Origin: Cohnella thermotolerans DSM 17683
GTDB taxonomy: Bacteria > Bacillota > Bacilli > Paenibacillales > Paenibacillaceae
Length of the DNA: 43,134 nt
Assembly: GCF_000429825.1 (NCBI RefSeq)
Contig: NZ_AUCP01000059.1
Span: 1-43,134 of the forward strand
Direction of reading: 5' to 3'
Positions 1-7,212 of the stretch are shown piece by piece. The notes below the pieces were generated by a model. It saw nothing but the letters and a program-made list of their open reading frames with translations, did no database searches and was not told the origin of the DNA. Made by a program: the position numbers and the translations under genes. Numbering within the stretch: position 1 is the stretch's first letter; every line of letters starts with the position of its first letter.

Positions 1-2
1 AA

Positions 3-239
3 AAGAAAAAGCCGCAAAGCGGGCTGCATAGCAAAGCGAAAGTAACCTACATTTGTCTTCAATGTCATACAACAGAAGAGATTCCGCTGAATGTCGTTCG
101 GAATTTCGATGCGATGGATGATGGAGATCCAACCGTACCTCCGCAATTCAGCTGCGAAGAATGTGGAGGAGGCATGTACCCGGAATATTACGAGGGAATT
201 CATGGTTACGAGTACAGGATTAGCGATGTAAGAAAATAG
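3..239 (+). CDS. C-terminal part of a small zinc-ribbon protein (5' end outside window)
   Basis: An open frame enters from the left edge and stops at the TAG at 237-239, giving 78 visible residues with no start codon in view. Two CxxC pairs about 35 residues apart (ICLQC and CEEC) suggest a single zinc-ribbon or treble-clef metal site. The N-terminal visible part is basic (KKKPQ) and the tail ends in an aromatic-rich segment (YPEYYEGIHGYEY). I recognise the general type of small conserved zinc-binding protein seen in Paenibacillus genomes but cannot name a function. Two hairpins with short T-runs follow it. The reading frame is clear; the role is unknown. Confidence 0.6.
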   Translation, partial: KKKPQSGLHSKAKVTYICLQCHTTEEIPLNVVRNFDAMDDGDPTVPPQFSCEECGGGMYPEYYEGIHGYEYRISDVRK

Positions 240-277
240 CCGGGTATAAGTTTTTCTCCCACACCCGGCCATTTTAC
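239..277 (+). terminator. Possible terminator after the zinc-ribbon gene
   Basis: GCCGGGT (239-245) pairs with ACCCGGC (263-269) around a 17-nt loop, beginning at the last base of the stop codon. The trailing T-run (CATTTTAC) is short, so it may be a weak terminator. Confidence 0.4.
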
Positions 278-309
278 ACGTATGAACTCAGTTGAACGAA
301 CTTAAAAGG

Positions 310-327
310 ACGCCGCCAGGCGTTTTT
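310..327 (+). terminator. Short intrinsic terminator
   Basis: ACGCC (310-314), loop GCCA, GGCGT (319-323), followed directly by TTTTT. Compact stem plus T-run, probably a backup terminator for the gene ending at 239. Confidence 0.5.
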
Positions 328-374
328 CTTAGTGGACAAAAACGGTCGGGTTAGCGCCTGCGCCTCTCTTTTTC

Positions 375-395
375 GGGCTCATCCCTGCTGCTCAG
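375..395 (-). repeat. Single copy of the CTGAG-N5-GGGATAA repeat family
   Basis: On the minus strand this reads CTGAG, six bases, then GGGATGAGCCC. It differs at only two positions from the copy at 29178-29199. Same family as the arrays at 459-641 and 18591-18839. Confidence 0.6.
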
Positions 396-458
396 TTGTG
401 CATCCAAATCTGCCGCTGAATAGCTTATCAAGACCAATATTTTGAAAAACTAAAAAAA

Positions 459-641
459 CTGGGACACCGTGATAAGCCTTAAATTGAGCAATAGCGGTTC
501 ATTGCCTGAGTTACGGGGATATGCCTTGAAGGTCCAGACAGTTGTATTTGCTGAGCCACCGGGATAAGCCCTCAAATGCGCAACGCGGACAACCGTCTGA
601 GGTAAGGGGATAAGCCTCAAAATGAGGCGCAGGGACCATGA
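459..641 (+). repeat. Array of four imperfect ~46-bp repeats
   Basis: Units start at 459, 506, 551 and 597, so the spacing is 47, 45 and 46 bp. Each unit begins CTGAG or CTGGG, then after about five bases has GGGATAAGCC (or a one-base variant), then a stretch close to TCAAAATGAG. The remaining ~20 bases of each unit are poorly conserved. There is no good reading frame through the array. The same head motif and period recur at 18591-18839 (mostly inverted), with single copies at 375, 29178 and 29733. The spacers are too short and the repeats too degenerate for a CRISPR. Confidence 0.7.
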
Positions 642-676
642 GAGCGGGGGAAAGTTCGCCGGGCGAGGCAAAACGC

Positions 677-726
677 AAAGAAGCCGTGCCGTTCTCCGCC
701 GGGGAGAGCCGGCACGGCTTCTTTTT
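677..726. terminator. Bidirectional terminator hairpin
   Basis: A 15-bp stem, AAAGAAGCCGTGCCG (677-691) with CGGCACGGCTTCTTT (710-724), carries T-runs on both strands. It lies just past the stop codon of the minus-strand ArsR-type gene and would terminate it. Confidence 0.85.
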
Positions 727-768
727 GTATGGAGGGGCGGCGTTCAGAGCCGGTGCCGCTCTGGCCCG

Positions 769-1686
769 TTATTCCTCGTTGACGTCGTAAAGCACGCGAG
801 CGAGCAGGCCTTGGGCGTAGTTGCCGAAGCTGCGGCCGTAAATCGTCAAGCCCCGCTTGTTGACGGATTTGTCCGTCACCGCGATTCGGAACGTCAGCTC
901 GCTCTTGTAATCGAGACGGATTTGATCGATCGTCACGTCCGAAATCCGGCATCCGTCGATAAAGCTGCCCTCACGGTTGATGCGAATGAGCTTCAGCATG
1001 CCGTATTGGTTTAAATGCGGAGGCCACCAGTCCGGATTGAACGTTCCTCTCGCGTCTCCGAAGTCCCCCGGACTCGTCCAGTAACCGAGCTCGATTCCGT
1101 TCATGTAGAAGTAGATGTCCGAAGGGTAGTTGTCGCAATAGCCGGGCGCTTCGGATCCGAGCTCCATCGAAAACTGAATTTCCCGGAACGACTGGTTCGG
1201 CTTCAGGTAATTCGGAATCCGGTATTCCAGGAAGCCTTCGGACAGCCAGATAATTTCGGAATCGATCCGCTGCGGGTCGGCAAAGTAACGGGGGTCGTCG
1301 AAATCGCCGATAATGCTGTCCTTCGTGGCCAGACCGCAAGTCGGCGAAGCCTGATAATTGCTGTAATGCCCGACCTGCAGCTCGACCTCGTACAAATTTT
1401 CCACGTCGTTTTTGTGCAAGTCGATCATGAGCTTGTCTTTATTCAAATAGCAGAGTTTTTGGATGCCGTGCTTGCCGACCGAAGTGTTGATCTCGATCAA
1501 TCCGCTCTCTTCCAGCTTCTTGATGTGCATCGTGATGGCGCCGTTGCTGAGATTGAGCTTGTTGGCGAGATCGTTCAAATTCAAGGCCTGATTTTTGGAA
1601 AGCAGCTCTAAAATTTGAATTCGGATTTCCGAACTAAGCGCCTTAAAAATATCGATCCCGCTCATCAAATCTTTAATATAGATCAT
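769..1686 (-). CDS. ArsR-type winged-helix regulator with large C-terminal domain
   Basis: This 305-aa protein starts with an ArsR/MarR-like winged helix (about residues 5-90): IFKALSSEIRIQILELLSKN, then the recognition region LNLSNGAITMHIKKLEESGL and a beta wing. The remaining ~210 residues are rich in aromatic and beta-prone sequence (GTFNPDWWPPHLNQYGM, LTIYGRSFGNYAQG) and look like a beta-sandwich ligand domain; that fold is my inference. Classic metal-sensing ArsR proteins are only about 100-120 aa. I chose ATG 1686 because AAGGAG lies ten bases upstream; the longer frame to 1812 lacks one and runs through the AT-rich promoter region. The gene is divergent from the sugar transporter/GH43 operon and probably regulates it in response to a pentose or pentoside. 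Confidence 0.85.
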   Translation of the reverse strand: MIYIKDLMSGIDIFKALSSEIRIQILELLSKNQALNLNDLANKLNLSNGAITMHIKKLEESGLIEINTSVGKHGIQKLCYLNKDKLMIDLHKNDVENLYEVELQVGHYSNYQASPTCGLATKDSIIGDFDDPRYFADPQRIDSEIIWLSEGFLEYRIPNYLKPNQSFREIQFSMELGSEAPGYCDNYPSDIYFYMNGIELGYWTSPGDFGDARGTFNPDWWPPHLNQYGMLKLIRINREGSFIDGCRISDVTIDQIRLDYKSELTFRIAVTDKSVNKRGLTIYGRSFGNYAQGLLARVLYDVNEE

Positions 1687-1866
1687 AATGAAAGAGCTCC
1701 TTAGGTCCGATTTTCGAACGGCAGGGCGTTTAAGCCCCGATAAATTCGGCGGGAAATGGCAATTCCGACGATCGCCTCCTATTTTACTATATATTTTTTT
1801 AAAATAAAACAAATATTTTTCCGTGATTTCCGCAATAAAAGCCCTTTTAAGAGCTCATTTATAATT

Positions 1867-1882
1867 ATGTTTAAAAAAACAT
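1867..1882. promoter_or_regulatory. Candidate operator between regulator and transporter operon
   Basis: The inverted repeat ATGTTT-AAAA-AAACAT lies in the divergent intergenic region, about 20 bp upstream of the -35 box of the transporter promoter. Dimeric winged-helix proteins often bind such sites. The role is inferred from position only. Confidence 0.4.
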
Positions 1883-1902
1883 AAAAAGGTTTAGGATTTA
1901 TA

Positions 1903-1931
1903 TTTACATCCAACAGAGGCTGTGCTATTTT
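1903..1931 (+). promoter_or_regulatory. SigA-type promoter of the solute-binding protein operon
   Basis: TTTACA (1903-1908), a 17-bp spacer and TATTTT (1926-1931), with an extended -10 TGC directly upstream. It would give a 5' leader of roughly 100 nt before the ATG at 2042. Confidence 0.65.
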
Positions 1932-2041
1932 AGTAATGCAAGCGGATTCATTCATGGTTTTTCAAAATGATTTAATAATCAATGAAGCAGTTATCGTCAG
2001 GTTTGCCATTACGGAACGGAAAATTTAAGGAGGATCACGGA

Positions 2042-3370
2042 ATGAAGAAAAAGTGGCTGGTCATTTTATTGGTTCTCTCGATGGTCACATTCCTCTGGGG
2101 GTGCGGCAAGTCTTCGTCTTCCGGCGGCAAAAGCTCGGTTCTGGAAGGAGGTGCGAGCGAGAGCGCGACACAGCTTGAATATTGGACGTTCGTCGAGTTA
2201 CACGGCCAGCACTTCCAGAAGATGCTCGAGAAGTGGAACGCGGCCCATCCGGATAAGCAAATCAAGCTGAAGGTCACCGTCATGCCGTATGACGACATGC
2301 ACAACAAGCTGTCGATCGCCTTACAGACCGGCCAGGGAGCGCCGGACATAGCGGATATCGAGGTCGGGAAGTTCCCGGACTTCCTGAAAGGAACGCCCCA
2401 GCTCGAACCTCTGAACGATGTGATAGAGCCTTATAAAGACACGATCGTCCAATCCCGGCTGAATATGTACAGCAAGGACGGCAACTATTACGGAGCTCCG
2501 ACTCACGTCGGCGCAGCCCTCGCGTTCTATAACACGGAAATTCTTGAGCAAGCGGGCGTCGATTACACCAAGATCGACACCTGGGATGATTACAAGAAAG
2601 CCGGGCAGCAGGTGTACGAGAAGACCGGCAAATATATGGGAACGGCCGATACAAGCGCGCTGTGGCAAGCGTCCATGATGCTGGCCGAGCAAGGAAAAGA
2701 CTTCACGGACGACGCCGGCAACCCGGTCGTCAATTCGCCGGAGTTGATCAAAGGCCTGACGATTCTGCAGGATTTGCAGAAGAGCAACGTTCTGGCCACC
2801 ATCGCCGGCGGACAGCCGGATACGGAAGAGGCGTACGGCGAATTCAACAAAGGCAATTACGCGAGCATGATGATGCCGTTCTGGATCATGTCCCGCTTCG
2901 TCAACTATATGCCGGATTTGAAGGGCAAAATCGCGATCGCGCCGATCCCGGTCATCGAGAAAGGCCAGCCGAGATCGTACGGAGGCGGCGGCACGGGAAC
3001 GGTCGTGACGAAAACGGCCAAAAACGTCCAACTGGCCAAAGAGTTCGTCGCGTACGCCAAATTGTCGCTCGACGCCAACATCGAAATCTGGAACACGCTC
3101 GGCTTCGATCCGGTCAACATGGAAGTTTGGAGCATGAAGGACGTGACGCACAACCCCGACAACAAGTTCATTCAGTACTTCAAGAACAATCCGTTCGACG
3201 TGTTGAACGAAATCAAGGACGGCATCCAGCAAATCAAATCGACGCCGGCTTCGCCTACGATCAACAACGTCCTCGGCACGACGGCACTCAACGAAATTTT
3301 CGAAGACGGCAAAGACGTTACGGAAGCGTTGAACGAAGCGCAGAAGCAGATCGAGCAGCAGCTGCAATAA
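2042..3370 (+). CDS. ABC sugar transporter solute-binding lipoprotein
   Basis: This is a 442-aa extracellular solute-binding protein (family 1 type). It opens with a signal peptide MKKKWLVILLVLSMVTFLWG and a lipobox Cys at residue 21, so it should be lipid-anchored outside the membrane. The mature part begins with a Ser/Gly-rich tether, then the two-lobed binding fold (EYWTFVELHG, MPYDDMHNKLSIALQTGQGAPDIADIE, GGGGTGTVVTKTAKN near the hinge). ATG 2042 follows AAGGAGG at good distance; the upstream ATG at 1982 has neither that site nor a signal sequence. With two permeases and a GH43 enzyme downstream, the likely ligand is an arabino- or xylo-oligosaccharide. A stem-loop after the gene may raise its expression relative to the permeases. 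Confidence 0.92.
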   Translation: MKKKWLVILLVLSMVTFLWGCGKSSSSGGKSSVLEGGASESATQLEYWTFVELHGQHFQKMLEKWNAAHPDKQIKLKVTVMPYDDMHNKLSIALQTGQGAPDIADIEVGKFPDFLKGTPQLEPLNDVIEPYKDTIVQSRLNMYSKDGNYYGAPTHVGAALAFYNTEILEQAGVDYTKIDTWDDYKKAGQQVYEKTGKYMGTADTSALWQASMMLAEQGKDFTDDAGNPVVNSPELIKGLTILQDLQKSNVLATIAGGQPDTEEAYGEFNKGNYASMMMPFWIMSRFVNYMPDLKGKIAIAPIPVIEKGQPRSYGGGGTGTVVTKTAKNVQLAKEFVAYAKLSLDANIEIWNTLGFDPVNMEVWSMKDVTHNPDNKFIQYFKNNPFDVLNEIKDGIQQIKSTPASPTINNVLGTTALNEIFEDGKDVTEALNEAQKQIEQQLQ

Positions 3371-3395
3371 CCCATACCGGCAATCATAGGCGTGC

Positions 3396-3420
3396 GAGCT
3401 ACCCTGAACAAGGGTAGCTC
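3396..3420 (+). other. Intercistronic stem-loop after the binding-protein gene
   Basis: GAGCTACCC (3396-3404), loop TGAACAA, GGGTAGCTC (3412-3420): a perfect 9-bp stem without a proper T-run. Similar hairpins between binding-protein and permease genes act as mRNA-stabilising or partial-termination elements that keep the binding protein in excess. That role here is inference. Confidence 0.65.
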
Positions 3421-3449
3421 TATTTCGGAAGACGAGAGGTGAAGCTTGT

Positions 3450-4343
3450 ATGGTTAAACGTTTTCTCTACTCCCAGAAGGTCGCCCCCTACGTGTTCGTC
3501 CTGCCGTTCATTCTTGTTTTCCTGCTTTTCTGGGTTTATCCGCTGGGCAGTTCGGTCGGCATGAGCTTTCAGAAAATAACGCTCGGCCAAAGCGCAAGCT
3601 GGGTCGGCTTCGCCAACTACGCCAAGCTGATGGGCGACGGGATCTTCCTCAAGGCGGTCATGAACAGCGTCGTCTACATGGTGCTGACGATCGTCATTCT
3701 CGTGCCGTTCCCGATGCTGTTCGCCGTTCTGATCAACAGCAAATGGATGTGGGCTCGGGAATTTTTCAAATCCGCCTTCTTCTTGCCGGCTCTGACGTCC
3801 GTCGTCGTCGCGGGAACGATCTTCCGGCTGATGTTCGGCGAGATGGACACCTCGCTCATCAACAGCTTTCTTGGACTGTTCGGAATCGAGCCGATCAAGT
3901 TCCTGAAAGGGCAGACGACCGGGTTCATCGCGCTGCTCGCGCTGGCCACCTGGAGATGGACCGGCGTCAACATGCTTTACTTTCTATCCGGTCTCAAAAA
4001 TATTCCCGAAGATTATTACGAAGCCGCTTCGATCGACGGCGCTTCGAGCTTCCAGAAGTTCACCCGCATCACGGTCCCGATGCTGAAGCCGACGACGATC
4101 TATGTTATTACGATCAGCATTTACGCCGGCCTGGCGATGTTCATCGAGAGCATGATGCTGTGGAACGGCAACAACTCGCCGAAAAATATCGGCTTGACGA
4201 TCGTCGGGTACTTGTACCGGCAAGGCATCGAGAAGAGCGACATGGGCTATGCCGCTTCCGTCGGCATCGTGCTGCTCGTCGTCGCGATGGCGATCAACCT
4301 GGCGCAACTGGCCTTCACCGGAATGTTCAAGAAGGAGGATTAA
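3450..4343 (+). CDS. Sugar ABC transporter permease, MalF/UgpA type
   Basis: A 297-aa integral membrane protein with six predicted helices, the first in VAPYVFVLPFILVFLLFWVY. The cytoplasmic EAA loop reads EAASIDGASSFQKFTRITVP in the last third; it docks the ATPase. The ATG at 3450 is preceded by GAGAGGTGA. It forms a heterodimer with the next gene product, which starts one base after this stop codon, so the two are translationally coupled. The substrate is inferred from the GH43 neighbour. Confidence 0.93.
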   Translation: MVKRFLYSQKVAPYVFVLPFILVFLLFWVYPLGSSVGMSFQKITLGQSASWVGFANYAKLMGDGIFLKAVMNSVVYMVLTIVILVPFPMLFAVLINSKWMWAREFFKSAFFLPALTSVVVAGTIFRLMFGEMDTSLINSFLGLFGIEPIKFLKGQTTGFIALLALATWRWTGVNMLYFLSGLKNIPEDYYEAASIDGASSFQKFTRITVPMLKPTTIYVITISIYAGLAMFIESMMLWNGNNSPKNIGLTIVGYLYRQGIEKSDMGYAASVGIVLLVVAMAINLAQLAFTGMFKKED

Positions 4344-4344
4344 G

Positions 4345-5178
4345 ATGAGCCGCAACCTTCCGAAGAAAATCGTCCTCATTGCGTTTTTCGCCGTCGTGTG
4401 CGCGATCGTGCTCGTCCCGTTCTACGCGATTGCGCTCGGTTCGTTCAAGCCGGGCAAGGAGCTCGTCCGCAACGGATTGAATTTGAGCTTCGATCTGTCG
4501 GTCATGAGCTTTGACAACTTCTCCTTTCTGTTTACGGGCGATCATTCCTATTTCACCTGGTTTTTCAACTCGGTGCTGCTGACGGTGGTGCAGGTCGCCC
4601 TGACGCTGTTCGTCAGCTCCTTCGTCGCTTACGGGTTTGCGGCCTACGAGTTTAAAGGGAAAAACTTCCTCTTTATATGCGTGCTGCTCATTATGATGGT
4701 GCCTTTTGAAATCCTGCTGCTGCCCTTGTACAAATTGACGTACGACCTCGGCCTGATGAACTCGTACTCCGCGATTATATTGCCTGGACTTGCGAATGCC
4801 GCTACCGTCTTCTTCTTCCGGCAATATTTAAGAAGCATCCCGAACGAAATCATAACGGCCGGACGGGTCGACGGGGCGAGCGAATACGGCATTTACTTCC
4901 GGCTCATTCTGCCCGTGATGAAGCCGGCGTTCGCGGCCATGGGAATTTTGAACGGCATGAACAGCTGGAACAATCTGCTTTGGCCGTTTATGGTGCTGAG
5001 CGACGAGAACAAGTACACGCTTCCGATCGGCTTGAAAACCTTGTTGACGCCTTACGGCAACAACTACGATTTGCTCATTGTCGGATCGTTCTTCTCGATC
5101 CTGCCTATTTTCGCCTTGTTTGTGGCGTTCCAGAAATACTTTATCGACGGCATGACGGCCGGCTCCGTCAAAGGTTAA
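4345..5178 (+). CDS. Sugar ABC transporter permease, MalG/UgpE type
   Basis: A 277-aa membrane protein of the MalG class with about six helices, starting KKIVLIAFFAVVCAIVLVPF. Its EAA loop is GRVDGASEYGIYFRLILPVM, with GRVDGAS instead of EAAxxDG at the start, as is common in this subfamily. ATG 4345 is chosen because AAGGAGG ends just before the previous stop; an in-frame ATG at 4249 lies inside the upstream permease and would give a non-hydrophobic extension. No ATP-binding subunit is encoded in the operon, so the transporter probably borrows a shared MsmX-type ATPase from elsewhere, as many Firmicute oligosaccharide importers do. Confidence 0.93.
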   Translation: MSRNLPKKIVLIAFFAVVCAIVLVPFYAIALGSFKPGKELVRNGLNLSFDLSVMSFDNFSFLFTGDHSYFTWFFNSVLLTVVQVALTLFVSSFVAYGFAAYEFKGKNFLFICVLLIMMVPFEILLLPLYKLTYDLGLMNSYSAIILPGLANAATVFFFRQYLRSIPNEIITAGRVDGASEYGIYFRLILPVMKPAFAAMGILNGMNSWNNLLWPFMVLSDENKYTLPIGLKTLLTPYGNNYDLLIVGSFFSILPIFALFVAFQKYFIDGMTAGSVKG

Positions 5179-5210
5179 AGACAGAAAAGACGCGGAATGG
5201 AGAGAGAAGC

Positions 5211-6161
5211 TTGAAAACAACCAACTTGAACTTGACGCCGATGATCGAACAACGCGCCGATCCGTGGGTTTACAAGCATACGGACGGGTTCTACTATTTT
5301 ACCGCGTCCGTTCCCGAGTACGACCGCATCGAAGTTCGGCGCGCTGCGACGCTGGCGGGATTAAGAGACGCCGAGCCCGTCGTCGTCTGGCGGAAGTACG
5401 AGAGCGGGCCGCTCAGCGCGAACATCTGGGCTCCGGAAATTCATTCTATCGACGGCAAATGGTACATCTATTTTGCGGCCGCGCGCACGACGGAGACGAA
5501 GGACGGCTTGTTTGACCACCGGATGTACGTGCTCGAGAACGAAGCGGCGAATCCGCTGGAGGGCGCGTGGGTGGAGAAGGGGCAAATCCGTACCCGCTGG
5601 GAAAGCTTCGCGCTTGACGCGACGACATTCGAGCATCGCGGCGTCCGCTATTTGGTGTGGGCGCAGAAGGACCCGGACATCGAGGGCAACTCGAATCTCT
5701 ACATTTCGGAGATGGACAATCCCTGGACGCTGCGCGGCCAGCAGGTGATGCTGACGAAGCCCGAATTCGGCTGGGAAACGGTCGGCTTCAAGGTGAACGA
5801 AGGAGCGGCGGTGCTCAAGCACGGCGGCAAAATTTACATCGCGTTCTCGGCCAGCGCCACCGACGCCAACTATTGCATGGGCTGCCTGGAAGCGTCCGCG
5901 GACGCGAATCTGCTGGACGCGGGGGCCTGGACGAAGACCGCCGAGCCCGTACTGAAGACGAACGAGGACTGGGGGCTGTACGGGCCCGGACACAACAGCT
6001 TCACCGAAGCGGACGGGGAGGTCGTGCTCGTCTTCCACGCCCGAACGTACAAAGAGATCGACGGCGACCCGCTGTACGACCCGAACCGGCATACGTTTAT
6101 GGCCAGGTTGGGCTGGCGTTCGGACGGGAAGCCTGATTTTACCGGGCTTCGGCCGCTATAA
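5211..6161 (+). CDS. Glycoside hydrolase family 43 (probable alpha-L-arabinofuranosidase/beta-xylosidase)
   Basis: This 316-aa protein is a single five-bladed beta-propeller domain. The three acidic catalytic positions of GH43 are visible: the general base Asp17 in EQRADPWVY, the pKa-modulating Asp136 in FALDATTF, and the general acid Glu197 in FKVNEGAAV. WAPEIH (73-78) is a further family signature. There is no signal peptide, so the enzyme should act in the cytoplasm on oligosaccharides imported by the transporter encoded just upstream. The TTG at 5211 is used because GGAGAG precedes it by about six bases; ATG 5241 is the alternative and would lose ten residues. GH43 includes arabinofuranosidases and xylosidases; which one this is cannot be read from sequence alone. 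Confidence 0.88.
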   Translation: MKTTNLNLTPMIEQRADPWVYKHTDGFYYFTASVPEYDRIEVRRAATLAGLRDAEPVVVWRKYESGPLSANIWAPEIHSIDGKWYIYFAAARTTETKDGLFDHRMYVLENEAANPLEGAWVEKGQIRTRWESFALDATTFEHRGVRYLVWAQKDPDIEGNSNLYISEMDNPWTLRGQQVMLTKPEFGWETVGFKVNEGAAVLKHGGKIYIAFSASATDANYCMGCLEASADANLLDAGAWTKTAEPVLKTNEDWGLYGPGHNSFTEADGEVVLVFHARTYKEIDGDPLYDPNRHTFMARLGWRSDGKPDFTGLRPL

Positions 6162-6177
6162 AACGGGATCAATCGAG

Positions 6178-6209
6178 CGCTTCTCCGTGCACGCGGGGGG
6201 CGTTTTTTT
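6178..6209 (+). terminator. Probable terminator of the GH43 operon
   Basis: An imperfect GC-rich hairpin (CGC...CTCCG, loop, CGGGG...GCG) runs straight into TTTTTTT at 6203-6209. Confidence 0.55.
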
Positions 6210-6306
6210 GTCCTTATGAGAACGTGACGGCGAGGAGCTTGCGGCCGAGCTTGTTCTTGGAGCGTATCGCCGTGTCCCTGGCCGTTCCATCCGGAAAAAT
6301 TCCCTC

Positions 6307-6335
6307 TTGAAACGAAAGAGAAGGATGTGTACGAT
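6307..6335 (+). promoter_or_regulatory. Promoter of the riboswitch-xpt-pbuX unit
   Basis: TTGAAA (6307-6312), 17-bp spacer, TACGAT (6330-6335). The expected transcript starts about ten bases ahead of the riboswitch P1 stem. Confidence 0.65.
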
Positions 6336-6353
6336 TACTAAAGATCAATAACG

Positions 6354-6431
6354 ACAACTCATATAATTTTGGGAATACGGCCCAATAAGTTTCTACCGGA
6401 TGACCACTGCAATCATCCGACTATGAGTGAG
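6354..6431 (+). promoter_or_regulatory. Purine riboswitch aptamer, guanine class
   Basis: All elements of the xpt-type aptamer are present: P1 ACTCAT (6357-6362) with ATGAGT (6423-6428); P2 TTGGG (6369-6373) with CCCAA (6381-6385) and loop L2 ending GG; the junction AAGTTTCTACC; P3 CGGATGA (6397-6403) with TCATCCG (6413-6419) and loop L3 starting CC, so the two L2-L3 GC contacts are kept. The specificity base (position 74 in the B. subtilis xpt numbering) is C, at 6421, which indicates guanine/hypoxanthine rather than adenine. L3 is 9 nt (CCACTGCAA) rather than the usual 7. Ligand binding should free the downstream terminator and switch the operon off. Confidence 0.95.
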
Positions 6432-6527
6432 AGCGAACGCATCAGGAGAATCCGCATCAACGCTTTGACGTCAGACGGGTTCGGGTGCCCCCTTTATGTA
6501 CCCGCCAAGGATACGAGTTAGCGGAAG

Positions 6528-6576
6528 GGACAAGCTTCACTTGAGAGACAAGGCTCAAGGAAGGTTGTCCTTTTTT
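6528..6576 (+). terminator. Riboswitch-controlled terminator upstream of xpt
   Basis: A long, slightly bulged stem from GGACAA (6528-6533) to TTGTCC (6565-6570), with inner CTTGAG/CTCAAG, followed by TTTTTT. The 5' arm CTTCACTT (6535-6542) can instead pair with GAGTGAG (6425-6431) in the P1 3' strand, which gives a plausible antiterminator when no purine is bound. The competing pairing is my inference. Confidence 0.85.
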
Positions 6577-6602
6577 ATTTCAAGAAGGAGCGATAGACGA
6601 AG

Positions 6603-7211
6603 ATGGAATTATTGAAGGAACGCATTCGCCAGGAAGGTCTCGTTCTGTCGGATACGGTATTGAAAGTCGATTCTTTCCTCAATCATCAGGTGGACACGCA
6701 GTTGGCGCTGGCCATCGGGCGGGAGTTCGCGCGGATTTTCGCGGACAAGCCCGTAACCAAAGTGCTGACCATCGAGGCCAGCGGCATCCAGTTTGCGATG
6801 GCGACGGGCATTGCGCTTGGGGTACCGTTCGTCTACGCGAAGAAGAAGAAAGCCGTCACGCTGTCCGAGCGGGTCTATTCCGCGCCCGTGCGTTCGTTTA
6901 CCCGGCAGGAGGAGTATCGGGTTTGCGTCGCGCAGAAGTATTTAGGTCCAAGCGACAACGTGCTGATCGTGGACGATTTCCTCGCCACGGGAGCCGCGCT
7001 GGTCGGACTGGTCGATATGGTCCGGGAGTCCGGGGCGGAGCTCGCGGGCGTCGGCTGCGTCGTTGAGAAGAGCTTCCAGGAAGGCCGCAGCCTGCTGGAG
7101 CGCAAGGGCGTAAGGGTTCACTCCCTGGCCCGGATCGCCTCCATGTCCCCGGGCGACATACGCTTCGCGGAAAACGATCATCCCATTCACCGAATCGAGG
7201 AGCCTGTATAA
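6603..7211 (+). CDS. xpt: Xanthine phosphoribosyltransferase
   Basis: A 202-aa cytosolic enzyme that converts xanthine and PRPP to XMP in purine salvage. The PRPP-binding motif VLIVDDFLATGAA is at residues 120-132, and the N-terminal region MELLKERIRQEGLVLSDTVLKVDSFLNHQ follows the family, as does the KKKKAVTLSERVYSAPVRSFT segment around the active-site loop. Length matches the family. AAGGAG precedes the ATG at 6603. It is the first gene after the guanine riboswitch and terminator, and ends one base before pbuX, so both are controlled together by intracellular guanine. Confidence 0.97.
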   Translation: MELLKERIRQEGLVLSDTVLKVDSFLNHQVDTQLALAIGREFARIFADKPVTKVLTIEASGIQFAMATGIALGVPFVYAKKKKAVTLSERVYSAPVRSFTRQEEYRVCVAQKYLGPSDNVLIVDDFLATGAALVGLVDMVRESGAELAGVGCVVEKSFQEGRSLLERKGVRVHSLARIASMSPGDIRFAENDHPIHRIEEPV

Positions 7212-7212
7212 G

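Noticed and set aside
459..641. Regularly spaced repeats as a CRISPR array
   Set aside because: Conserved heads are only ~20 bp and degenerate, the unit is ~46 bp, a second array has mixed orientation, and no cas genes are nearby.
2321..3367. Long open frame (348 codons) antisense to the solute-binding protein
   Set aside because: Rich in Arg, Asp and Val from reverse reading of GC-rich codons; no ribosome site or domain. The same applies to other long antisense frames, for example at 9809-11095, 14197-15540, 21986-23608, 24752-26017 and 36431-38383.
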